64,000 nucleotides of DNA from Metallyticus violacea (taxonomy: Eukaryota > Arthropoda > Insecta > Mantodea > Metallyticidae), in contig CM060846.1 of the NCBI GenBank assembly GCA_030762175.1, positions 235,849,512 through 235,913,511 of the forward strand, given 5' to 3'. Within the stretch, counting starts at the first letter, position 1; each line of letters opens with the position of its first letter. The notes under the pieces were generated by a model that did no database searches, was not told where the DNA came from, and saw nothing but the letters and a program-made list of their open reading frames with translations. This document shows, piece after piece, positions 22,845 to 34,882 of this stretch. A program made the translations under genes and the position numbers.

Positions 22845-23790
22845 TTACCCAAAAGTAAGACGCGTTTTGGGAGAATCTCTCCCATCTTCAGTTGCTTACT
22901 GAACCGCCATTGCTTGAAACTATGGCTGGACAAATGGATGTTCCTGTGGTACCCTCTGTTGGTTGAAGTAGGAAGTGTCTGAGCTCGTCCATGGGAGGAA
23001 ACTGGAAATTCATAAGGTTTTTTTCTATGTTTTATTATGAAAATTTTTTCCTAATTGGATAACTCCAATGGGCTGTGAAGATGCTTCAGCAGTTTTATTC
23101 CTGGTTTTATTTTGGTTTTTGGTCCAAAAGTGAGCTGCTACTGCCGATTTATCCACCTGTTTAAACCGAATATTCCTAAAATATTCTTTCCTCCGAATTT
23201 CCAAATTTCTTTTTGTTTTGCCTATGTAGCTCTGTTCACAATCTGCACATTTTATTTCGTAAATTCCTGATTTTTGGTCTGGTGGTATGGAGTCTTTTCT
23301 GTGCAACCTAATAAATTCTTGATGTTGTATCTGTTCTTTGGGGCTAACATTATTCCATGTTCTTTGAAGATTTTCTTGAACTTGTTGCGGTAAATTCGAT
23401 GGTAGGTGAAGCTTTTGAATTTCTATTCTTCTTTTGTGTTTTTCAGTGTGGAAACTTCCCTTATCACTTTTTGTCTTTTAGATTTATTGATAATTTTTAT
23501 CACTGTGTCTTTGTTGAAACCATTCATTATAGCTGTCTGTATTATTTGTTTGTATTCTATTTTGTACTCTGCTTCTGTGAGTGGAATATTCATCTATATA
23601 TGTGCCAAACTGTGAAAAATTGCATATTTATGTGGAATGGGGTTATAACTCTCATTTTTATGTAGTTTTCTATGTGTGTTTATTTTCAGTAAATTCCAAA
23701 ATTCAAACCATCTCCATTTCTTATAATTTTTAAATCTAGAAATTGTAGCCACCCATTTCTTTCTTCTTCTATATTAAATTGTATGGTTTC
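22845..23790 (-). mobile_element. Penelope-like element (PLE) copy 1: RT end, connector and GIY-YIG endonuclease, broken
   Basis: Reading the minus strand from about 23775: 'LQFLDLKIIRNGDG' is the last RT motif of Penelope-like enzymes. 'IPLTEAEYKIEYKQII' (about 23595-23545) and 'FTYHRIYRNKF' (about 23410-23380) are connector. The frame at 23306-23025 then has 'KSGIYEIKCADC', 'SYIGKTKRNLEIRRKEY' and 'AVAAHFW', a GIY-YIG nuclease preceded by the CxxC typical of PLEs. PLEs are telomerase-related retroelements that carry this endonuclease C-terminally. Frameshifts separate RT, connector and nuclease. A hammerhead-like motif follows at 22901-22851. The 5' part of the element is missing. Confidence 0.85.
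22851..22901 (-). ncRNA. Hammerhead-ribozyme-like motif of PLE copy 1
   Basis: On the minus strand the core 'CTGAAGA' (CUGANGA box, 22891-22885) is followed by one unpaired T and a perfect 6-bp stem II, GGGAGA/TCTCCC, with loop GAT (22883-22869). Then come 'AAAAC' (22868-22864, where GAAAC is expected) and, after two bases, the cleavage triplet GTC (22861-22859). The bases after GTC ('TTACTT') pair with those before the CUGANGA box ('GTAAGCAA') with one mismatch, giving stem I. Stem III would be only two base pairs, as in minimal PLE hammerheads. The G-to-A change at G12 (CCCG to CCCA, CpG decay) probably inactivates it. Confidence 0.55.
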
Positions 23791-24055
23791 ATTTTGCAAA
23801 TTAAGAAGTTTCAGGGCATCTGTTGAGTGTATATAGAGTGTATATTGCCACTCCATTGTCAACAGCTTCGTAAGTACAAGAAGTCATATTATCATGTAAT
23901 TAATTTTCTGCTGCTCTGTACTGACGTATTTTCTAATGGTTTAGGATTAGATTTACTGACTATTTACCATTAAGGCTTATTTTATTTTCCCAGGAGGGCC
24001 ACATTAATTTCAATTCCAATTTCCATTTAGGGCTCATGGTAAATTCCACTTAAAA
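23791..24055. other. Short intergenic stretch with a dispersed 25-bp motif
   Basis: Contains 'tgccactccattgtcaaca' followed by 'gcttcgtaagtac' at about 23848-23880. The same motif recurs near 28733 and 47769 (see findings). No gene. Confidence 0.45.
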
Positions 24056-24059
24056 CACT

Positions 24060-25130
24060 TTTATTTTTTTGTGTGCCTAGATGAGGTGTCTTGAGTGTGA
24101 GGATATGAATGAAAATATTTTGGTAGATACTCTTCCAGCTGATGGGCCACTGCCTTGCAGGTTCATACTAAGGTAGAAAGGGATGACTGCAACAATGTGC
24201 AGGCCATCATGTGAAGCAATGAAGACTAATATCACTTCCAATTGGACAGTGATGGATGCAACCTGCTGTAAAATCTATACTGATCTAGCAGAAATTTAGT
24301 GGCATAAATGCAATCTGAAAGCAGCACTAAAGGAAAAATCAGCAGTTGAGTGATTTGAAGAATTTTTTATGAATACCAAACTTGAATATCAGTGAAAGCA
24401 TTTGACATGCTATGAAAAAAAATAATCACAGATTAAGCTATCAAATAAATGCATAATGAAGTTCTTAGGTATACTGCTTTTAACTGGATACCATGCTCTG
24501 CCACAGGAACAGTTATTCTGGAATGAAGAGGACTTTGATACAAACTACACACGTCAATGTATGAGCAACAAGATATCCGGAAATCAAATGCTATCTTCAC
24601 TTCAATGATAATGCATTCCTGAACATAATCCTAGGGATAAACTTTTGAAAATTCATCCCTTGGTGGACTTATTGAATAAGAACTACATGAAATTACAGAT
24701 ATTCTTCTGATAGCCCATGGATAAATTAGAGTGGAATGTGCAAAAGTACCATGTTAGAATTCAAGGTAAGAAATGGTGTTTTCCATTGTTCACCAATATA
24801 ATAGATGCATCACTAGTCAAAATTCCTAACAATGAAATTTTCTACTGGTCTAATTCAGAAGAGTGGTGGCAAGGACATATTTTTTTGTATATCATCTGCT
24901 GCTTCTAATCCTAAAAGGACAGGACATCAATCATACTCAAAACCACCCATTTCACATGTTTCAGTCAAACTCAGGAACACTGGAAATGGGCAAATGATTG
25001 AACACAAGCAAAGAAAAGAAGCAAAGAAAATGTGCTCTTTGTAAGAAAAATACAAATAAGCAGTGCTGTGCATCTGCAATGTGAAACTGCATATTGAATG
25101 CTTTGCTATCTTAAACAAAATGTAAATGAA
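24060..25130 (+). pseudogene. piggyBac-type transposase relic with the catalytic core deleted
   Basis: In one main frame at 24440-24680 the N-terminal piggyBac domain is readable: 'FLGILLLTGYHALPQEQLFWNEEDFD' with 'PLVDLLNKNY' near 24657-24685. It passes almost at once (24717 on) into the C-terminal part with 'YHVRIQGKKWCFPLFTNIIDASLV'. The Cys/His-rich end follows with 'CSL', a stop and 'CNVKLHIECFAIL' at 25035-25110. The roughly 300-residue DDD catalytic region normally between these parts is missing, so this is an internal-deletion derivative with additional stops. I did not locate the TTAA-flanked inverted repeats. Confidence 0.75.
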
Positions 25131-25430
25131 AATATAAAAAGATAGTGGTATTGGCCAGGACCTCCATCTGCGGATGGACTAAAATATATTATTTATTTCA
25201 AATTTATTTAATTTTTAAAAGTTATATTATTTCTAACCCAGAAATAAATGCAGAACAAAGAGAAAAAAATATGGCACTGGATGGGTTAATAAATAAGTGA
25301 AAACCAAAAAAAAAAATTACCTCTTTCCTTTTCTGGGCAGAAACTATATTTAAAAAAGATGAAGTAGAAGAAAAGGAAGAAAAAAAAGTGGAAGAAGAAG
25401 AAGAAAAAGGTAAAAAAGAAGAAGAAGAGT
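25131..25430. repeat. GAA/AAG-rich low-complexity tract
   Basis: 25365-25430 is a purine run of AAG and GAA units. The serine/phenylalanine-rich reverse frame is only its antisense translation. No gene. Confidence 0.7.
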
Positions 25431-25645
25431 CAGGACTAACCAATAGTGAGAAAGTGGATGGAATGACCAGACCAATCATCAGAACAGATATAGCTCAACA
25501 AACTGACCAATCATCAGAGGAGGTGGCGATGATGGGTAAGTCATAATTAGCCAATCATGAGACAGGAATTGACCAATCAGTTGAGGGGGTAGGCTTTACA
25601 AAATGATCAACCATAAGAGGGGGTGGGCTTGGCTTAGTGTATGAA
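25431..25645. repeat. Degenerate 'GACCAATCA' tandem repeats
   Basis: 'gaccaatcatcaga', 'gaccaatcatcagagga', 'gccaatcatgaga', 'gaccaatcagttgagg' and 'gatcaaccataagagg' follow each other at 30-45 base spacing, ending in 'gggggtgggcttggctt'. On the other strand they give the 'CCACCCCCT' and 'ATTGGTCA' modules also seen at 8805-9110. CCAAT-like cores are part of the unit, but nothing shows promoter function. Confidence 0.6.
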
Positions 25646-25704
25646 TAAGAGCAGACTCAACAGCTACCTATATTACTCATGTACTATCATAAAACGATCC
25701 TGGA

Positions 25705-25765
25705 ACAAAAAAAAAATAAAAGAAAAAAAAAGAAAAGAAAAGAAAAGAAAAAGAAAGGGGAAAAA
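25705..25765. repeat. (AAAAG)n microsatellite
   Basis: A-rich runs broken by single G, resembling a retroelement poly(A) tail. Confidence 0.8.
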
Positions 25766-27714
25766 AGCTATGTATGCTTTCTATCCTCACTGGAAATTTA
25801 GGAACTCCATTTATAGAAAAATCCTTCCAATACCACAAACATCACAAAATTTCTATTAAGCGAATTTATTTTATAGCTGACCATTTTCAAGATAATATTC
25901 TGCCATTGCATAAGTAGGTCAAACAACCACAATATATGTCAGAAACATTATGCTAATGTAAAAGGCAACTGCTGTTTCATGGCCAGCACATATAAAGAAT
26001 GCAGCTTATTGATTTAGGTAATTTGCTCTAATTAAGCAAGAGATAGACAGTGAAGAATAATCTTAATACATACATTTGGTAATTGGGCCAAATCTAGATT
26101 GCTTAACTTAATGGTATCAATAAAATTTTGAAAATAGAACAGTGTGAAAATTGAGATATACCTAATATCAACCTTTTCTGTAGAGGAAAAACTTGTTTAA
26201 ATATGGTCAATAAGACAGATAGTTGATTAGTAAAGTAAAGAGTAGAAGAGCCTTAGAATCAAAAGACAGAGCATTAAAGACAGAAGTAGTATGGATATGC
26301 TAGCCCATGCCTCTGCAGTAAGGAACTGGAAAGGTTGCTTTTGCCCCAGGTAAGAGGAGTAACAGTGTTAATCCTAGAATGAAGGCTTTCTTAATTAATA
26401 TATTCAATAAGGGAGATAGTTGGAATAGTTATAGTGAAGGACATTTGAATGTTATAACAAGAGATAGAGAGCCTGAGAAACAAAAGATAGCACATGGTTA
26501 TGGCTATACAGCTGTAACAACACTTAGCACACAACATGAAGCCTATAAATCACTACAAAAAGATTGGTATCATTAGAATTCACCTTTTATGTTGCAACAT
26601 TAAACTATTTTGATATTAAAAAATGTGCATCAAGTCTAATTTGCCAGAATTTTGTAGTATAAAGTATAATAATTTGATAATAAATGCAGATTGAATTAAT
26701 ACTGAACCCCTTTGAAAGTTAATGGAAGGGATTAATGAGCTCTAAAATGTGATATACTTGGTACAGAAATTGTTTTTATTTGTATTTATTCAGAAAAGTG
26801 CCATACATTATTCTAATCTCTTTTGAAGTCTTTGTCATTAAATATTTCTCTTTGCACATTTGGCATTTAATTTTTAATTTTATAAGTCCCAGGACATACT
26901 GCCCACCAAGACTGTTTGCATTGCCATATAAGTTGACGCTCAAGAGGCCTGAATTGCTCACTGTTAGATAATGGTGGGAAGAAAAATCCTCTCTCTGCTC
27001 ATTCCTGTATATAGCCTGTAAAAATACTTCATTTATTCATGTCACTCCATAAGTTATTTATTTTAAGCAAACAAAAGTTTATTTTTATATTCTTTGATCT
27101 GTTTGACAGATCTTAAATGATACTCAGTGGAAACCTACATGTTATAAAGTATAAATAGTTTAAGTACCAGAATCAATGCCTCCTTCCAGCGATTGGCTTC
27201 TTCAATAAATTCATGGCCCTTGAGTAACTGAACATAGGTGCATTCAGAGTACCATAATGCATGTTCCACCCATGGATCATTATTCATCTTCCATTCTTTC
27301 AATCCACCACCTCAATAAAAGCATTTTACATAATCTTTTTTGCCTGGAATATAAAACAATTATTTTTATATCATCTATTATCAGGAATTGCCTTCTTAAT
27401 TTTGACAAAAGGCTGTGAAACCTTATCATTTCATAAAGGAATTTATTATATTCCTCCTGTTACATTATACAGTATAGAGTACCTGAGATAACTAACAGGC
27501 CAATTTGCTAATACTAGCAGTACAAAGACAATAAAAACAGTAAGCCTACTCATTGATAGTAAATAATTATAATAGAAATGTAGAACATATACTTAAATGT
27601 CGGTCAACATATAATGAATATATAATAATATTTATAGTGACAGCAATAATACTAGCAAAAATTGTTACACAAATAAAGTAAAAATATCCCAATGAAATAG
27701 CATTAAAATATTAT

Positions 27715-27726
27715 AATAATAATAAC

Positions 27727-27761
<35 letters not shown>

Positions 27762-27772
27762 TAATAATATAA
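27715..27772. repeat. (ATA/ATAACA)n microsatellite
   Basis: About 18 consecutive ATA-type triplets with occasional ACA. Confidence 0.9.
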
Positions 27773-28649
27773 TGACATCAATAAAAACAACAATATCTAC
27801 AGCTAATACTAATGGTAAGGCGAAAAATTATGGGGATATAAAAGAGAGAATGTACAATCAGTTAAAATGTAAAAAGTATGAACAATGAACACATGTATAA
27901 GGGTTGACAAAGAGAGTTATTATTTGAGTTTGGCTTCAGCAATTATTTATCAGGGAATAAAAGCAGTGATCAATTAAGTAAGCCTTAAGTGATAATTTAA
28001 ATTTATTGAGTTTATGGCCAAAGAAAAGTCATAAAATATAATATCAATACCTTTTCTCTCAGATTGGTGTTAAATTGCTGTATATGTACATCTGATATTT
28101 GTGTTATCTAATTTTTAAAAAAGGGAGGAAATTTATTTGTTCAAAACTATCTTAAGTAACATTAAGTTTTCAAAAATGTAGGAACAAGGAAGTGGAAGAA
28201 TACATAGCTTCTGTTAATAGTGATAGCTTCTGTCAATATGTTCTTTGACTAACACCTTATGTTCTGTCTTCAAAAATATTTAATGTTTAGAATTTAGTTC
28301 CTCCCAAACACTGTGCCATGTGAGAATGAACTACAGCTGGACAGCAGTAGGTTCTTGCTCATTCTCACTATTGTACACTTCTTTTTTCACTGCATTTGGC
28401 ATGCTAGGCAGTATTGAGGAGGAGAAAGGGAGAAAAAATCAGTACAGGCAACAAGACTTGGGAGAATGCAGCATTCCCATGGTCTCATTAGTGAAAGAAA
28501 AATAAAATAACGAGAATTTGAAAGTTATTATAACCTTAATTTAAAAAATGAACACCATTGGCAAACTATTGATGATATTGAATATCTCGGGGAAAAATTT
28601 CCTTAAAAATCTTTAGGGATTATTTCCAGCAAAAGAGTAATTTCAATTT

Positions 28650-28770
28650 AGGTATTCATTTTTTACAAAAAACTTAAACTTTGTGTAAGTGAATAAAATG
28701 AATACCTTAGATAAGGTTATTTTACCACTCCATTTCAAAAGCTTCGTAAGTACAATATTTATATACAAGA
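28650..28770. repeat. Foldback plus dispersed motif, second copy
   Basis: 'aggtattcattttttac' is mirrored by 'aaaatgaatacct' at 28693-28708. Then 'ccactccatttcaaaagctt' and 'cgtaagtacaatatttatat' follow at 28728-28768, as at 47769-47810. Confidence 0.65.
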
Positions 28771-31388
28771 GTAATTTCCCACAGTTCCATGCAAGTGGCT
28801 ACAAAGTTATTTAATTTAAAATCCTATAAAATTACTGTTTTGCTTAACCTAAACTTGGTGATTCTGCATGTAGGAATACTATTATTGAATGGATTTTGAC
28901 TATTGAGAATAACAGAGAAATTCATCCTAACCCCAATTTACTTTTGGATAATGCATGGATCTACATTTATGAATTGGTATTTCATAGAAATATTAACTCT
29001 AGAGTTAACAAAAATCTTAATCCGCTACATGAGAAACTTTTTTTAGGCAAAAAAACAGCACTATGGTGCACATTTATTGGTAACTATAATAGTCCACATT
29101 ATTGTTAGAAAACAATTTTAATTGATATATTAAAAATCATTTTGAAACTCTTTTTTACTAAATGATCTGGTGAGAGCATAGTAGTAGAGTATTTTTTCAA
29201 ACAAGAAACTGTAACAGTACATGTTATTAACACTTCCTTGCAGTTGATTCATGAATAATTTGATAGGGATACAAATAAGACCATATGGCCAGCTATATCT
29301 CCCTATATAACCACATGATTATTATATACGGAAAACACTAAATAAAAGTATGTATAACAAATTCACACAATTAAAATTACATAATGAGTAAGGTTCATCA
29401 ATGGTGTAATTTGGTATTTGGAAGAGAACGAAGAATAATAAAAATAATGGATAATTTCATAAGAAAATCCAGAAATATATGAAAAATGATCAGAAATACC
29501 AGCATCTCCTCACATGGTATGAACAAGTGCATAACTTTTTAATTGTAAATAGGTACTTTATTAGCCACTTAAATGTTGCATGTTATGATCTAGAAATCAT
29601 GGACTCCAGTCACACCAACCAGCCATGATCATAAGTTCTGCAGCTCATGCAGCTCCCACTGCCTGTCAATTTACTGCTAGTCTAGTCAGTAAATAGATCT
29701 AGGATTGATTGTTGATACATTTCCAAATTATCTGAGCTCAATTTAGACATACAAAAAATTAGTATTGATTAATAGTTTTCTGACCATTTTTCTAAATGCC
29801 AATATAAAACAAGATATTGTGCTTTCAGAAAAATAGATTCTCAAAATGTACAGGAATTGATTTAAATATTGCTCATAAAAAAATATAAAATATTGTAGAG
29901 TTATTTGTGTGAAAGAAAACCATCCCAGGTCCTGAATTCAAACACATATTTCAAGCTCCACAAACCTATAACACTGATTATCACAATATGGAAAAGTTAT
30001 TGTCTCACTAATTTCTTTATATGGTTTTAATTAATGTCCAAAAAAATTCTACAGCCAGACATCATTCTCATTAAGATATGCAGTTGTCAACAATAAGCAA
30101 ACCTTCAGAACCTTAAGCCTACAGAAGCAGAGAAGAATATTCATTTTGGAGTACAAGAAATTTACTACTCTCCCACAGATTATGAATACCTAATATAGAA
30201 ATAAGTTTAGCCTTCAGGCCAGGGATCTGCAACGTCCTGTATTCTGTATGGTGGTAAACAGAGAGCTGCACCATACAAACTAACGGCTAAATCTAAACAG
30301 TTGTGTTCACTAGTTTTGTGTAGAGCAGTGATTTGCACAACTGAAGTACAACTTTGAACTGCCAGGTCCTGATTGTAAAAACCAGAGATCAGCAACTCCT
30401 ATATTTATATCCTATATTCATGGGAAAAACAACTTCTGTTTATAAGTTGTAAGAAAACTCAAAGTGTTTGGTGTATGAAAAGGATTTACACACTATTTAA
30501 AAAATTTACAGTAACAATATTCAATTCACATTTTTTTGAGTAAGAGAACATGAAAGAGACGTGATTTCAATTTCAATAGCAATGTTCTAAGATAAAGGGT
30601 TAGAAGATATTGAGATCACACTGACTGTCCAGCTATAAAATATGCTTATAAATACAGAAGTCACTAAAAACATTTAAAGATATTAATTTTTAAAAAGTAT
30701 TTAAAAATGAACAAATCTCCTTACAAAAAATAGATCAATTCCAGCCGTAAGTTTGTTCCCATCTACCCTTGGTACTTTGTATATAAAATCTAAATGGTAA
30801 TAGTCTATTTGCACTGACAATTACCTGTTTTTGGCTGTTGAAAGGTTTTTCAGATATAGCTTAAGTTACCATTTTTATTATAGCATTGCTTCCTGATTTC
30901 AAATAAAAAATGTCAGATACTGTTGGCTTAAAGGAAACCCACAAATGTTCTAGCATTTATGTGAATCAAAGAAGCAGTGAAAAATTTACATTTTTCCCTT
31001 GATAAACTGCTGTCTATAAGTTTTGATAGCTTGTGCTTTGACAGGAAAGAGAACTGATGTAATGGAACAAAATAAAATCCCCCAATCTGAATCAAAAATT
31101 AGTGCACTACTCACCTGAGAGCCTATGTGTAAATGAGTTAAACTTAAAAATGTAATGGATCTAGCTATAAAATCAGCTAATGCATTAGGCCAAAAAGAAC
31201 TGTCTTTGACTGTTATAAAGCTTTCTGAAAGAGCGCACCAGATTTTATATTATTTTGCTATACTTTTCACACAAAAAATAAGAACATTACAGACCTAAAG
31301 ATCCAATATGAAATCAATGAAATCATGAATCTAGTAACAAAGAATTTCTTAAGTCTAATGACAAAAAAAAAATATGAATTGAAAAGAC

Positions 31389-32188
31389 CATATATTCAAA
31401 TCATTGTATAACATGTCCAACCAAAACACTCTTACTCCACTTACTTGCTATGAAATGTGGTACTAGTTTCAAGAACCTTTGCTCTCATCCTCGGCCATGG
31501 ATCAACTGGTTGGAAAATTCCTTGTACTATATAGATGTGGGATTCTACTATGGTGGCTTCCTGATCCACTTGAAGTTGATGTTATCCCTGCCAGGAACAT
31601 CAAAGCTCATTAAATGATCTCTATACTTGCAAATGTAAATCCTTTCCCAAGTAGCAAATTCTATAAGTACCTGTACTGCTTCCAATAATTCAACCCCATC
31701 TGAATGACATGATTATCTTTCCAAAAACGATATGCCACTACAGACCTCTCCATGGGTTTGTATTTTATATTCCTAAAGTGCTCATTCAAATGTGTGCCTA
31801 TATTCCTCTTTGTTTTACAAATATACATTTTTCACATTCTGCACAACTCATTTTATAAATCCCTGATTTTTTCCCCTGTGGAGTATTTTCACATGCCTTT
31901 TCTGCTAAAAGATTTTTCAGGTTAAATCTATTAATAGGTACCATCCTTATATTAAAATCTTTAAAATATTCTGTAATTTTCTCCATCATCTATGGATGAT
32001 ATGTGAATTGTTTAAAAAATGATTTTTCTTTCCCTGATAAAGTGTAGTGCTGTCTAATAAGTTTCTTTCTTTGAAATTTCTGTACATCTTTATGTACCTT
32101 TCCTTTACTAAAAGCATTTTTAACTGCAATTTCCTCTATCCTCCTGTACTCTTCATGACATTCTTCCTTACTAATTTTTAAGTTAACC
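31389..32188 (-). mobile_element. Penelope-like element copy 2 (left arm of inverted repeat), GIY-YIG end
   Basis: The minus strand reads the PLE connector, 'EEYRRIEEIAVKNAF' and 'FFKQFTYHP' (32165-31990), then 'KITEYFKDFNIRMVPINRFNLKNLL' and 'KKSGIYKMSCAECEK' (31985-31820), the beginning of the GIY-YIG domain with its CxxC. A frameshift follows near 31800. The 3' region down to 31389 carries the tail shared with other PLE copies ('aagtaagtggagtaagagtg'). A degenerate copy of the hammerhead-like segment lies at about 31505-31465, with the CUGANGA box damaged. Confidence 0.8.
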
Positions 32189-32250
32189 AACCGATGCTCC
32201 AAAATGTTGATAACTGCATGTTTGTATGCTTCGGTTAACCTAAAAATTAG
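32171..32250. repeat. Centre of the 0.8-kb inverted repeat: 18-bp stem and 44-base loop
   Basis: 32171-32188 and 32233-32250 are reverse complements with one or two differences ('ctaatttttaagttaacc' against 'ggttaacctaaaaattag'). They enclose 44 bases and continue outward into the two PLE arms. Confidence 0.85.
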
Positions 32251-32968
32251 TAAGGAAGAATACCATAAGGAGTACAGGAGAATAGAGGAAGAATTGCAAT
32301 TGAAAATGGTTTTAATAAAGGAACGGTACATAAAAAGTACAGAAATTTCAAAGAAAGAAATTTATTTTAAACACCCTTACAATTCTAGCAGGGAAAGAAA
32401 AATTACTTTTTAAAAAATTCACATATCTCCCATGGGCGATGAGAAAATTTTGGGATATTTTTAAACATTTTAATATAAGGTAGGCACCTTCTAATAGATT
32501 TAACTTGAAAAATCTTTTAGCAGGAAAAGGATGTGAAAATATTCCACAGGAGAAAAAACAGGGATAAATTGCACAGAATGAGCACTTTAGGAACATAAAA
32601 TATAAACAGATACAGAGATCAACAGTGGCATATCATTTTTGGAAGGAAAATTATGACATTCAGAAAGGGGTTGAATTATTGATAGCAGTACAGGGACTTA
32701 CAGTATTTGCTACTTGGGAGAGGATTTACATTTGCAAGTATAGAGATCTTTTAATGAATTTTGATGTTCCTGGCTAGGATAACACAACTTCAAGTTCATC
32801 AGGAAGCCACCAGAGTACATTGGGCTAGGGAGTTTCTATCCAGTTGTTTGACTCATGGCCGAGGATAAGAGCAAAGATTCTCAAAACTAGTGGCACATTT
32901 CATAGAAGTAATGAGCAAATAAGAGTGTTTTGATTCGACATACCATAAAAATATTTGAATATATTAGG
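32233..32968 (+). mobile_element. Penelope-like element copy 3 (right arm of inverted repeat)
   Basis: The plus strand repeats copy 2 in the opposite direction: 'EEYHKEYRRIEE' near 32245-32285, 'RFNLKNLLAGKGCENIPQEKK' near 32498-32560, then 'EHFRNIKYKQIQRSTVAYHFW' (32580-32640), with the central GIY...YIG block deleted. 'FATWERIYICKYRDLL' follows at 32708-32755, and the same tail runs to 32968. The two arms differ by many substitutions and small indels, so the structure is old. Confidence 0.8.
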
Positions 32969-33950
32969 GGTTTCACTGTAATAGTTCCTATATGAACATT
33001 TCAAAAAAATTAAAATATCATAATTATTATATCTTGTACAAACTAAGATTGGCATGTTTTGCAATTGGATCATTAATTCATTTTATTATGGGGGCATCCT
33101 AAAATTAGTATTTTATGATTATTTCCATTTTTAATGACTTATGGATCAATAATTTACCTTATAGAAAAGGGAGTAATAAGACTAATGGCAGGAGCCAAAT
33201 GATAAGCTAATTGAAAACCATTTTTCAAAAAGTTTGGAAATAGCCATTAACTTACAAGTACAATCTAGCTGTATTATTATTTGCAGTAGAAAACTTAGAA
33301 GCATTCATAAAAATCACTATCTTATACAGTAATGAAATCAGACCAATGTATGACCAAGTAAGAAGTCGTAACCACTTCAAAAACGTGTTTACTAAACCTT
33401 TATTATTTAATTTACATCCATCATATATAAAGGGACTGTGTACTAATAAAGATAAGTTCAGGTTAGCATTATTAAGATACCTTGTCACTCTTCTATAAAA
33501 GAATATTGTGTATATTCAAAAATTAAATGTACTAATGAGTATGTATGATATTTATAAAAGTATTTAATTAACAATTGTTGTATTCTCTATGGGAATTTTA
33601 TCATTCTTGAAAGAATTATTTCCAAAATTATGTTTGACATTGTTAAGTAATGCATTATAAAGCATAATTCCATGATGAAAGAATTTTTTATTATATAATT
33701 TCATACATTTAATATTAATTATATTTTCTTCTGGTATTATAAGAATATTAATTTATTGTTTGTAAAGTAAGAACCTTTATCAAGAATCATTGTAATTACA
33801 GGTTCTCTTGTAGCAGAAAACTATCACATTTTAAATTTTGTTTCTTTTGAAAAATCGTTTACATGAACCATAACTTTTAGTGATAGATAAATGTTTCTTT
33901 TCTGTAAAAGAAATATCCTGTTTAATATAGTTATATAGCACCAGCTGCAA
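32969..33950. other. AT-rich stretch, no gene recognised
   Basis: A plus-strand frame at about 33290-33497 with 'YIKGLCTNKDKFRLALLRYL' has a loose resemblance to C-terminal ends of LINE or retroelement polyproteins but is too short to assign. The rest is plain AT-rich DNA. Confidence 0.3.
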
Positions 33951-33956
33951 ATTTCA

Positions 33957-34165
33957 ATGTTGTTTACCAAACATGTATTCGTAAGTTTAGTTTTAAATAG
34001 TGAACATTTTCACAGTAAAATACTGTTTAATTTTGCAATTTATTATGAGGAAATCATTCAAATTTCACTAATTTTGTTCCACAAAATTGGGTACCTTTCA
34101 AAGGCTGTTGCCATTATTATCAGCATTGTTTTACTGTCATCTTCCCAGCATGATATTAAATTAAA
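33957..34165 (-). repeat. PLE-type terminal fragment with decayed hammerhead-like segment
   Basis: The minus strand has 'CTGATAATAATGGCAACAGC', then 'CTTTGAAAGG' (34123-34093) and 'aaaattagtgaaatttgaat', closely matching the minus strand of 56000-56110. The CTGANNA / GGC...GCC / GAAA arrangement follows the hammerhead-like pattern of the other PLE copies but is decayed. No coding part is attached. Confidence 0.5.
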
Positions 34166-34837
34166 TTAAAAATTAATTTCATTTTTGTTTTAAAAATCAA
34201 AATTCATTAATTTTCCACTATTTTGCAGAATATTTTTTTCCAAGTATTCTCCTGGGTTGTCAAGCTTTTTCAAATAATTAGCATCTAATTTAATTTTGTG
34301 ACATGTCTAAAAGCGTACTGCTATCACTGAGCAGCAGGGAAAGAAGTAATTCAAATACAGAAAAAATTGCAATATATAAGGTTAATTGAAGTTGATTTAA
34401 GAATCTGTGGGTTACATTAAAACTTTCAAAATCATTAGGATTCAACATTTGGGAAAATTTACATTAGCATCTGTATGAAAGTTTAAGTGAACAAATGAAA
34501 AACTGAAATTGTACCTGTAACAGAAACTTTCCAATTTTCATGCGCAACTAACCAATTTACTGGCACAACATGTAGAAACAGCAAAAAATAATGCAATTAA
34601 CCTTTTGGAAATCACCTTCTCTAATGAGGAAATAACATTTCTAACAAACACTTCAAAACTTGTGTAGATTTTTCAGAAAATGCAGAGAAGTATATATCAT
34701 GGAATTTGCTATAGACACCCACTAGCTAAATAAAACTTTAGTTAAAATGAGCTGCAGCAAAATTTTAAATAACTTAAAAAAATCAGAATATAAGAACTAT
34801 AGATATACTTTAAAACAGTTAAAAATAAAACGCTCAC

Positions 34838-34882
34838 ACACGCGCGTGCGCACACATACACACACATATATACATATATGAG
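34838..34882. repeat. (CA)n/(CG)n/(TA)n microsatellite
   Basis: Alternating purine-pyrimidine tract of CA, CG and TA steps. Confidence 0.85.

Larger units (their letters stand above)
25870..31380. other. Long AT-rich intergenic stretch
   Basis: I recognise no gene. It holds an (ATA)n microsatellite at 27715-27772 and a foldback at 28650-28708 followed by the dispersed motif near 28733. Small open frames such as 26379-26576, 27261-27491, 28320-28505 and 28896-29108 have no family resemblance, and their composition is that of the flanking DNA. Confidence 0.45.

Noticed and set aside
25222..25479. Ser/Phe-rich minus-strand frame
   Set aside because: Translation of a GAA-rich simple repeat.
25431..25645. 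Promoter with multiple CCAAT boxes
   Set aside because: The CCAAT-like cores belong to a degenerate tandem repeat also found at 8.8-9.1 kb; no gene start lies nearby.
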